This document shows positions 58,633-64,000 of a stretch of 64,000 nucleotides of DNA, one piece after another; position 1 is the first letter of the stretch; every line of letters starts with the position of its first letter. The stretch spans positions 496,001 to 560,000 of the forward strand of contig NZ_KQ954246.1 of the NCBI RefSeq assembly GCF_001519075.1. Reading direction: 5' to 3'. The notes beneath the pieces are model-generated. The model saw only the letters and a program-made list of their open reading frames with translations, was not told the DNA's origin and ran no database searches. The stretch is from Novosphingobium fuchskuhlense (GTDB lineage Bacteria; Pseudomonadota; Alphaproteobacteria; Sphingomonadales; Sphingomonadaceae). The position numbers and the translations under genes are program-made.

Positions 58633-59766
58633 ATGGCCAAGATCAAGACCTCACACGTCGGCAGCCTGCCGCGCGGCGATGAACTCACCCCGCTGCTCCT
58701 CGCGCGCGACAAGGGCGAGGCCTATGACGCCGAAGCGTTCGACACCGCCGTTTCCGCTGCGGTCGATGCCGCGGTCAAGGCGCAGGTCGAAGCTGGCGTT
58801 TCCGTGGTTTCCGATGGCGAGCTCGGCAAGGTCGGCTACTCGACTTACATGATCGAGCGCCTTTCCGGCTTTGGCGGCCATATCGACCGCAAGCCTGCGG
58901 CGGACCTCGCCGAAGTGCCCAACCTCGCCAAGAAGCTCTCCGCCATCATGGGCAGCCAGGAATTCGTGCGCGCCTCGTGCATCGGCGATGTGCGGCTGGT
59001 TTCGCTGCAGCCGCTGCACGATGATATCCGCCGCTTCCGCGCCGCTCTCGACGCGCACGCCGCGCCCGATACCGAGGCCTTCATGAACGCCGCGTCGCCC
59101 GGCCTCATCACCGCCTTCCAGGTCAACCGTCACTATCCCAGCCACGAAGCCTATCTCGCCGATCTGGCAGACGCGATGCGCGAGGAATACGAGACCATCG
59201 TGAACGCGGGCTTCTACCTCCAGCTCGATTGCCCCGATCTCGCGATGAGCCGCCACACCGGCTATCAGGACATGAGCGAGGAAGACTTCCTGAAGGTCGC
59301 CGCCGCCAACGTCGAGGCGCTCAACGCCGCCACCGCCAATATCCCGCCCGAGCGGATGCGGATGCACGTGTGCTGGGGCAATTACGAGGGCCCGCACGAC
59401 CACGACATCCCGCTCGAGCGCGTGATCGACATCGTGCTGAAGGCACGGCCTTCCACCGTGCTGTTCGAAGCGGCCAACCCGCGCCACGAGCATGAATGGA
59501 AGGTGTGGAAGGACGCCAGGCTGCCCTCCGACAAGATCCTCGCGCCCGGCGTGATCGACACCTGCTCGAACTACATCGAGCATCCCGAACTGATCGCCCA
59601 GCGCATCGAGCGCTTTGCCGCCATCGTCGGGCCGGACCGGGTCGTCGGCAGTACCGATTGCGGCTTCGGCACCTTCGCGGGCTATGGCAAGATCGATCCC
59701 ATCGTCACCTGGCGCAAGCTGCGCAATCTGCGTGAGGGCGCCGATATCGCGGCGGCGCGCCTGTGA
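58633..59766 (+). CDS. MetE-core (cobalamin-independent methionine synthase II-like) methyltransferase
   Basis: This 377-residue protein corresponds to the C-terminal catalytic half of MetE only; the N-terminal half of full-length enzymes is missing. It starts MAKIKTSHVGSLPRG, as in stand-alone members. Zinc ligands are visible as His245 and Cys247 (RMHVCWGNYEGPH), Glu279 (VLFEAANP) and Cys342 (GSTDCGFGTF), so thiol activation for methyl transfer is intact. Stand-alone MetE-core proteins take methyl from donors other than the usual polyglutamyl methyl-folate in archaea. Here it leads an operon with an IclR regulator and shares an operator with an O-demethylase, so a role in handling aryl-methoxyl carbon is plausible. 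Confidence 0.87.
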   Translation: MAKIKTSHVGSLPRGDELTPLLLARDKGEAYDAEAFDTAVSAAVDAAVKAQVEAGVSVVSDGELGKVGYSTYMIERLSGFGGHIDRKPAADLAEVPNLAKKLSAIMGSQEFVRASCIGDVRLVSLQPLHDDIRRFRAALDAHAAPDTEAFMNAASPGLITAFQVNRHYPSHEAYLADLADAMREEYETIVNAGFYLQLDCPDLAMSRHTGYQDMSEEDFLKVAAANVEALNAATANIPPERMRMHVCWGNYEGPHDHDIPLERVIDIVLKARPSTVLFEAANPRHEHEWKVWKDARLPSDKILAPGVIDTCSNYIEHPELIAQRIERFAAIVGPDRVVGSTDCGFGTFAGYGKIDPIVTWRKLRNLREGADIAAARL

Positions 59767-60158
59767 CGGACGAGGAACGCCGCGCTGCCGAGGCCGACTG
59801 CGCCCGCCTCATCGCGCTCTACGCCAACCTCAATGACGAGGCGCGCTGGGACGAGGTGGTCGCGCTCTATGCCGAAGACGGCGTGATGGTTCGTCCCACC
59901 GCGCCCGACGCGCCGATCCACGGGCGCGAGGCGATCCTTGCCGCGTTCAAGAGCCGGCCGGCGCGCACCACCCGGCACGTGTGCAGCAATGTCGTGATCA
60001 CGCTGGAGAGCGCCGATACCGCGAGGGGGGTCAGCGCGATGCTCCTCTTCACCGGTGCCGCCGCGCCGCTGGTGGGCTCGTTCCACGACCGGTTCGTGCG
60101 CACTGCCGAAGGCTGGCGCTTCGCCGAGCGGCGCGGCTCGCTCACATTCGCCCCCTGA
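59763..60158 (+). CDS. NTF2-like (SnoaL) small protein
   Basis: This 131-residue protein starts at a GTG overlapping the MetE-like stop by 4 nt (GTGA). The pattern CARLIALYANLNDEARWDEVVALYAEDG, then IHGREAILAAFKSRP and GSFHDRFVRTAEGWRFAERR (cited in part) is that of SnoaL/NTF2-like proteins, which bind or isomerise small hydrophobic ligands. No signal peptide is present. Its coupling to the MetE-like gene suggests an accessory role, for example binding an aromatic or assisting a hydration or decarboxylation step. Confidence 0.82.
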   Translation: MTDEERRAAEADCARLIALYANLNDEARWDEVVALYAEDGVMVRPTAPDAPIHGREAILAAFKSRPARTTRHVCSNVVITLESADTARGVSAMLLFTGAAAPLVGSFHDRFVRTAEGWRFAERRGSLTFAP

Positions 60159-60171
60159 TCGGCGCACCCGG

Positions 60172-60915
60172 ATGAATGCATCTGCCGCCGCCCCGCCGGT
60201 CAAATCCGCGCTGCGCACGCTCGATGTGATCGAGTTCGTCGTCGCACACCGGCAGGGCGTCGTGGCGCAGGAAATTGCCGGCGCGCTGGGCATTCCGGTC
60301 AGCAGCCTGTCCTATCTGCTCACCACGCTGGCGGACCGGGGCTATCTGGTGCGCGAAGGGCGCCGCTATCTGCCCGGGCCGGGCCTGAACCGCCTTCGGG
60401 CAAGCGCCAATGCCCTGCCGCTGGCCGACCGCGTCGGCCCGCTTGTCCGCGCGCTCAAGGGTGAGCTCAACGAGACGGCCTCGTTCATGGTGCAGCGCGG
60501 CTGGGATGTTGAGGCCCTCGTGACGGAAGCGAGCGACCAGGCGCTGCGCTATGCCGTCGATCCCGGCACGCGGCGGCCGCTGCACGCGCTGGCCGCCGGC
60601 AAGGTCATCCTCTCCGCGCTGCCCGAGGCCGAACGCGCCCGCTACTTCGCCGAAACCACCCGCGTCGCCTTCACGCCCGCCACGCGCACGAGCGAGGCTG
60701 ACCTTACGGCCGACATGGCCCGCATTGCGGTGGACGGCGTGGCCGTGGTGCGTGAGGAAGCGACGGTCGGCATCATCGGCACCGCCGCACCGGCGCGGCT
60801 TGACGGGGCATTCGTCGGCGCGTTCAGCGTCGCGATCCCGGCTGTCCGCTTCGACACCGCGCTGGAAGCCCGTGTAAGGCAAGCGCTCCTGCGCGCAGCT
60901 GCGGCGCTGGCCTGA
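60172..60915 (+). CDS. IclR-family transcriptional regulator
   Basis: This 247-residue regulator follows the NTF2-like gene by 13 nt and is the third gene of the operon. Residues 10-75 form the winged helix-turn-helix (ALRTLDVIEFVVAHRQGVVAQEIAGALGIPVSSLSYLLTTL, cited in part), and the rest is the IclR effector domain ending in VGAFSVAIPAVRF. IclR proteins such as PcaR, PcaU and DesR-like regulators control aromatic catabolism with palindromic sites. It probably binds the AGTTCA-N6-TGAACT dyads at 58602 and 63414, which would make it an autorepressor and regulator of the O-demethylase gene. Confidence 0.87.
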   Translation: MNASAAAPPVKSALRTLDVIEFVVAHRQGVVAQEIAGALGIPVSSLSYLLTTLADRGYLVREGRRYLPGPGLNRLRASANALPLADRVGPLVRALKGELNETASFMVQRGWDVEALVTEASDQALRYAVDPGTRRPLHALAAGKVILSALPEAERARYFAETTRVAFTPATRTSEADLTADMARIAVDGVAVVREEATVGIIGTAAPARLDGAFVGAFSVAIPAVRFDTALEARVRQALLRAAAALA

Positions 60916-60919
60916 AATT

Positions 60920-60944
60920 CCTCCCCGAGTTTGCCTCGGGGAGG
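60920..60944. repeat. Palindrome after the IclR gene
   Basis: CCTCCCCGAG, loop TTTGC, CTCGGGGAGG: perfect 10-bp arms, 4 nt after the stop. It resembles sphingomonad extragenic palindromes followed by GTGGC..CCGCAGGCGG; the next 20 bases (TACCGCAGGCGGATCGGAGG) continue this type. It may act as a weak bidirectional terminator between convergent operons. Confidence 0.75.
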
Positions 60945-60975
60945 TGGCCTACCGCAGGCGGATCGGAGGGGCAGC

Positions 60976-61815
60976 TTACTTCTTCATCCCTTCGGTGATC
61001 CGCTGCGTTTCCGCCTGCGTCGAGGCCGGCCCGGTGTTGCGCTTGTAGATGCCGCCCTGGCCCCCCGCGCGGTTGAACAGGTCCGGATCACCCTCACGCT
61101 GCTCCAGCCCGAACAGCGGAAACAGCCCCGGATGCCGGCCCAGACCGCCGTAAAGATCAAGGCACCGCTCGATCCAGCCCCGCAGCGGATCGTCCTCCGC
61201 GAGCACCGGGGTCTTGCACACCGAGGCGGTGAAGAGAATGCCGCCGAGGATGCGGTAGTCGGCATAGTTGGGCGAATCGCCGCCCAGCCATTCGCTCTGC
61301 CCCAGCGCGGCGCGCAGCGGCTCCAGTGCGGCGGAAATCTTGGGCAGGCGATCCTCGCGTCCGGCCTGCACATCCTCCAGCTTGCGCCCCAGCATCTTCT
61401 CGCGGCTGTGCGTCACATATTCGTGGTCCTGCGGCACCGAGAGATCGCGGTAGTCGGCGCAGAAGCAGAACATCCACGGGCCGACGGCGGCGTTCCAGAA
61501 CCAGTGATCCAGCGCCTTCAGGGTCGCGGCGACCGAGGGATGCGGGATCAGGGCAGGGCGGTCCGGGTACTTGGCGTCGAGGTATTCGACGATCCCCCAG
61601 CTATCGAGCACCCATTCGCCATCGTCGACAATCGCGGGCAGACGCTCGGTCTTGCCGCCGGTCCGTTCCAGAATTCCGGTGAACCCGCCGGGCACCACGT
61701 CCAGATCGAAGCCCTTGTGCTTCAGGGCATATTTGGTGGCCCACACAAACGGGCTGATCGTTGCACCCGTGCTCAGCGCAAGGTCGTAGAATGTGATCGT
61801 GTTGTTGGCGGCCAT
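60976..61815 (-). CDS. ligE: LigE-like glutathione S-transferase beta-etherase
   Basis: This 279-residue GST resembles the stereospecific beta-etherases of lignin-degrading sphingomonads, which use glutathione to cleave the beta-O-4 ether of lignin dimers. Support comes from the N-terminal NNTITFYDLALSTGATISPFVW, the glutathione-site blocks GGKTERLPAIVDDGEWVLDS and EYLDAKYPDRPALIPH, and the C-terminal EDVQAGREDRLPKISAALEP and GLGRHPGLFPLFGL, all close to LigE/LigP as I recall them. It lies between the IclR operon and an O-demethylase, a fitting context. A perfect TGTTA-G-TAACA palindrome is 44 nt upstream. It might act on a different aryl ether. Confidence 0.8.
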   Translation of the reverse strand: MAANNTITFYDLALSTGATISPFVWATKYALKHKGFDLDVVPGGFTGILERTGGKTERLPAIVDDGEWVLDSWGIVEYLDAKYPDRPALIPHPSVAATLKALDHWFWNAAVGPWMFCFCADYRDLSVPQDHEYVTHSREKMLGRKLEDVQAGREDRLPKISAALEPLRAALGQSEWLGGDSPNYADYRILGGILFTASVCKTPVLAEDDPLRGWIERCLDLYGGLGRHPGLFPLFGLEQREGDPDLFNRAGGQGGIYKRNTGPASTQAETQRITEGMKK

Positions 61816-61858
61816 GGGGGCTCCTCTGGTTTCTCGTTGCCTGCAATCTGCCAGAGAT

Positions 61859-61869
61859 TGTTAGTAACA
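61859..61869. promoter_or_regulatory. TGTTA-G-TAACA palindrome upstream of the beta-etherase gene
   Basis: An 11-bp perfect dyad in an AT-rich stretch, 44 nt before the LigE-like start, probably near its promoter. It is not the same motif as the AGTTCA dyads, so control may differ. Confidence 0.35.
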
Positions 61870-61899
61870 CAAACTATTTTCGCGCTCTCGACCAAGCGA

Positions 61900-61935
61900 A
61901 AAGCGCCGGCTCCGCATCTCCGGAGCCGGCGCTTT
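61900..61935 (-). terminator. Strong intrinsic terminator after the O-demethylase gene
   Basis: A perfect 15-bp stem (AAAGCGCCGGCTCCG at 61900-61914 with its complement at 61921-61935), 6-nt loop, ending in TTTTC on the minus strand, 25 nt after the O-demethylase stop. It separates that gene from the beta-etherase promoter, so the two are independent transcripts. Confidence 0.88.
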
Positions 61936-61960
61936 GCACTGTGTCCTAGCCGCTGAAACC

Positions 61961-63352
61961 TCAGGCTTTGCGCGTGCGCCAGCCTTCGGCGTAGTTGTCG
62001 CGGGCCGCCGCCACATAGGGCACCGGCGCAACGACGGCCTTGATCTCGGTCTGCACGTGCGGCTCGACGGTGGGCTTGCTGGTACCGCCATCGGGCTCGC
62101 CCCACAGCAGCGTCACTTCGGTGCCCGGCGCAGTGAAGCCCGGCTCCATCATGGCGAGCGTCAGGAACTTGCCCTCGTTCGCGGTGTAGCCGATCCAGGT
62201 GGAGAGGCCGACCTGCTTGCCGCCCGAGAGCACCTGATCGAACGGGTGCATCGAGTACACCGAGCTCGGGTATTCCATGAACTTTGCCCGCTCGCCGTTC
62301 GACAGCGCGGACGACTGCACGCGCATCACGTCCTCGTTGTCGAGCGCCAGCGTCACCTTGGTGCGGTGGTTGCCCGCCGCCGCCATCTTTTCGAGCGCGG
62401 CGCGGCCGATGAACTCGTGGTCGAACTTCACGAACGGGCCGTAACCGAGGTCCCACGGCGTGGTGTAGTAACCCTCGACCGTCTCGGGCACCCAGCTGCC
62501 GCCGACCGAGCACTTCGCCTCATAGGAATTGGCCGTCAGCCACGCGCGGTAAGGCGCCAGCGCCTCGCCGGTGTAGATCGCGGGGAAGGGGGAGGGGATC
62601 CAGCCCGATTCCAGCGTGTTGGAGGAATAGGCCCGGCCGCCGACGAGCGCCATGCCGAACTCCTTGCCCGCCTCGACCAGCGCGGCATGGACCGCGCCGT
62701 AATCTTCCCAGGGGCCGAACAGCTCGAAGCCCGGCTGGCCCGCCATGCCATGGCGCAGCGCGCGCACTTCCTTGCCGCCGATGGTCAGGCGGCACATGTG
62801 GAAGAACTTCAATTCGGGCGGGGTCGCCCCGATGGCCTTCTCGATGATCTTCATCGCGTTGGGGCCCTGGACCTGGAAGCGGTACGAATTGCGCTTGCCG
62901 TCGCTGCGCATTGCCCAGCGTTCGTCGCGCTCCACCGTCACGTTCCAGTTTCCGGTGGCGGCGTGGTATTCCACCCACTCGATCGTCGGCGCGCGGCCGA
63001 CGAGGTTGAAGTGGTTCTCGTCGAGATAGAACAGAATCACGTCGCCGATCACGTAACCGTCGGGCGTGACGGGCACGAACTGCTTGGCGCGTTCGGGCTG
63101 GAAGTTCTTGAATGAGTTGATGCCGAGGTGCTCGAGCATCGCGAAGGCATCCTGGCCCTTAACCGCCAGATCGACCATGTGGTAGGACTGGTTGTACAGC
63201 ACCGCCGTGTGCCCCCAGGCCCACTGCTCCGCGCGCCAGTTGGAGTATTCGGCCGGCACGCCCGGATAGACATTGGGGCCGACCTGCTGGTTGCGCAGGA
63301 AGTGGACGAGATCGCTTTGGCCAGCGATCACGGATTCAAGGGACTGGGTCAC
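61961..63352 (-). CDS. Tetrahydrofolate-dependent aryl O-demethylase (LigM/DesA family)
   Basis: This 463-residue GcvT-like enzyme transfers the methyl of a methoxy-aromatic (vanillate or syringate in known relatives) to tetrahydrofolate, giving a catechol and 5-methyl-tetrahydrofolate. A GTG at 63352 with GGGAG 9 nt upstream is chosen; the frame further upstream is not coding and LigM has 471 residues. Blocks shared with LigM/DesA are YSNWRAEQWAWGHTAVLYNQ, His58 in SYHMVDL, RAKQFVPVTPDGYVIGDVIL, LRHGMAGQPGFELFGPW, RAYSSNTLESGWIPSPFPAI and YGPFVKFDHEFIGRAAL. His58 and the Tyr of RAYSSN match residues I recall as catalytic in LigM. I cannot fix the substrate. The operator at 63414 links it to the IclR operon. 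Confidence 0.85.
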   Translation of the reverse strand: MTQSLESVIAGQSDLVHFLRNQQVGPNVYPGVPAEYSNWRAEQWAWGHTAVLYNQSYHMVDLAVKGQDAFAMLEHLGINSFKNFQPERAKQFVPVTPDGYVIGDVILFYLDENHFNLVGRAPTIEWVEYHAATGNWNVTVERDERWAMRSDGKRNSYRFQVQGPNAMKIIEKAIGATPPELKFFHMCRLTIGGKEVRALRHGMAGQPGFELFGPWEDYGAVHAALVEAGKEFGMALVGGRAYSSNTLESGWIPSPFPAIYTGEALAPYRAWLTANSYEAKCSVGGSWVPETVEGYYTTPWDLGYGPFVKFDHEFIGRAALEKMAAAGNHRTKVTLALDNEDVMRVQSSALSNGERAKFMEYPSSVYSMHPFDQVLSGGKQVGLSTWIGYTANEGKFLTLAMMEPGFTAPGTEVTLLWGEPDGGTSKPTVEPHVQTEIKAVVAPVPYVAAARDNYAEGWRTRKA

Positions 63353-63413
63353 GACAGGGCTCTCCCGAAATGCGGTTACCCGTCTGCCATGCCTCAATTT
63401 CATCCGGCTGAAA

Positions 63414-63431
63414 AGTTCAGTTATGTGAAAT
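63414..63431 (-). promoter_or_regulatory. AGTTCA-N6-TGAAAT operator upstream of the O-demethylase gene
   Basis: AGTTCA (63414-63419), GTTATG, TGAAAT (63426-63431) matches the dyad at 58602-58619 in both half-sites with one change. It is 62 nt before the O-demethylase start, where it overlaps a possible -10 (CATAAC on the minus strand). Confidence 0.6.
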
Positions 63432-63445
63432 GGCGAAAAAAGTTG

Positions 63446-63475
63446 GTACCTGTTTGCAGGAGCCGGGCCAGGTAC
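63446..63475. promoter_or_regulatory. GTACCTG inverted repeat further upstream of the O-demethylase gene
   Basis: GTACCTG (63446-63452) and CAGGTAC (63469-63475) are perfect 7-bp arms with a 16-nt spacer, with TT/AA matches outside. It may be a second regulator site or the foot of a hairpin from the upstream gene. Confidence 0.35.
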
Positions 63476-63497
63476 AAACTGTCGTGGTGCCTGAAAT

Positions 63498-63827
63498 CTA
63501 TTGGCCCCAGCTGCGCCACAGGGCGGAATCAATGAGGACTGCCAACAAGACACTGATGGCAGACCCGAGACCGACAACACTCATCGTGTACCAATACGAA
63601 AGAGGGTTAGCTGAACGCGTGTAGCGATGATATCTATCTGATATTGCGCCGGTCTTTAGCCCCGTCCAGGTCAGCCGGATAAAGAAGGCGCAAGCGCCAT
63701 TTGGCAAGACGAGCATCGCGATCGTTCGGGGTAGGGCATAAACGGCTGCGAGGACGGCCCATATGACAATGACCAGCGGAACGATGAGGAAGGTGATCAC
63801 CCCGTTCGCGGGCCCGAACTTGCTCAT
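63498..63827 (-). CDS. Small membrane protein, unknown
   Basis: This 109-residue protein is read from the ATG at 63827 with GGGAG about 11 nt upstream; the frame is open to 63908 with a poor start. It has a hydrophobic N-terminal half (VITFLIVPLVIVIWAVLAAVYALPRTIAMLVLP, cited in part) and a C-terminal segment VVGLGSAISVLLAVLIDSAL, with a basic loop between (IRLTWTGLKTGAISDRYHRYTR). No family was recognised. It is upstream of the O-demethylase gene on the same strand with a 145-bp gap, so a link is possible but not shown. Confidence 0.6.
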   Translation of the reverse strand: MSKFGPANGVITFLIVPLVIVIWAVLAAVYALPRTIAMLVLPNGACAFFIRLTWTGLKTGAISDRYHRYTRSANPLSYWYTMSVVGLGSAISVLLAVLIDSALWRSWGQ

Positions 63828-63906
63828 TGATGCGGGTACTCCCTGCCGACCTTGACGGGATATCAACGGGGGCGATCGCAAACAACATTTCAGATCGCCC
63901 AAACGC

Positions 63907-63936
63907 AAAAGGCCGGCCCAAACGGACCGGCCCCTT
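63907..63936 (-). terminator. Intrinsic terminator of the gene cut by the right edge
   Basis: A 13-bp stem with G-U pairs (63924-63936 with 63907-63919, GTTT loop) ending in TTTTGCG on the minus strand, 20 nt after the stop at 63957. Confidence 0.75.
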
Positions 63937-63956
63937 GGCTGAACATGGAGCTGGAA

Positions 63957-64000
63957 TCAGCCCTCGACGTGCTCGGCGAGGACCGTCAGGCCCTTTTCGC
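63957..64000 (-). CDS. C-terminal end of an unidentified gene
   Basis: The last 13 codons of a minus-strand gene (EKGLTVLAEHVEG, stop at 63957-63959) enter from the right edge. The good terminator directly after it supports a real gene end. The fragment is too short to identify. Confidence 0.55.
   Translation of the reverse strand, partial: EKGLTVLAEHVEG

Noticed and set aside
61816..61900. AGTTTG-TGTTAC-TAACAA as a third copy of the IclR-type dyad at the beta-etherase promoter
   Set aside because: Only one half-site resembles AGTTCA and the second matches two of six bases; kept only as a separate TGTTA-G-TAACA palindrome.

Overview
The window reads as a high-GC alphaproteobacterial chromosome, most likely a sphingomonad of the Novosphingobium/Sphingobium type. 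That rests on the very GC-rich codon use, two long TonB-dependent receptors, TCGAG-type and CCTCCCGC-type extragenic palindromes, and catabolic enzymes typical of lignin-degrading sphingomonads (a LigE-like glutathione beta-etherase, a LigM/DesA-type O-demethylase, a hydroxycinnamoyl-CoA hydratase-lyase and PobA). I saw no rRNA, tRNA, transposase, phage or CRISPR signal. All family calls are from reading the proteins; no search was run.

Layout. 1-13.3 kb: surface polysaccharide region (Wzz/BY-kinase cut by the left edge, Wza-like export lipoprotein, beta-barrel protein, SleB hydrolase, glycosyltransferase and polysaccharide pyruvyl transferase), with an HPP membrane protein, a metallo-beta-lactamase-fold enzyme and a large unknown exported protein. 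13.3-20.4 kb: leucine/isovalerate catabolism (LysR, isovaleryl-CoA dehydrogenase, both methylcrotonyl-CoA carboxylase subunits, MaoC hydratase) with two small unexplained genes inside the operon. 20.3-24.4 kb: an L,D-transpeptidase-like protein, a TonB receptor with an unusual leader, and DoxX. 24.5-29.3 kb: a tightly coupled five-gene operon (two GT4 glycosyltransferases, flippase-like membrane protein, DUF2141, DUF2334 deacetylase-like) preceded by a 24-codon micro-ORF; its product is unknown. 29.5-41.1 kb: an alpha/beta hydrolase and a complete glycogen operon transcribed leftward: glgP-glgB-glgC-glgA-pgm-glgX.

41.3-45.6 kb: quinone oxidoreductase, a small membrane protein, a strong small-RNA candidate on the minus strand, hydroxycinnamoyl-CoA hydratase-lyase and an M20 peptidase. 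45.5-51.3 kb: a TetR regulator with a 22-bp palindrome facing a Rieske oxygenase, a flavin oxidoreductase, a TSUP transporter and an APC permease. 51.4-58.6 kb: TPR-sulfotransferase, second TonB receptor, an atypical response regulator, and pobA with a divergent AraC regulator. 58.6-64 kb: a C1/lignin module: MetE-core methyltransferase, NTF2-like protein and IclR regulator in one operon, then a LigE-like beta-etherase and a LigM/DesA-type O-demethylase on the opposite strand.

The most interesting system is the last one. An almost identical palindrome (AGTTCA-N6-TGAACT) overlaps the promoter of the MetE-like/IclR operon and lies just upstream of the O-demethylase. I infer that the IclR protein controls both, and that the MetE-like enzyme may dispose of the methyl group that aryl-ether demethylation loads onto tetrahydrofolate.
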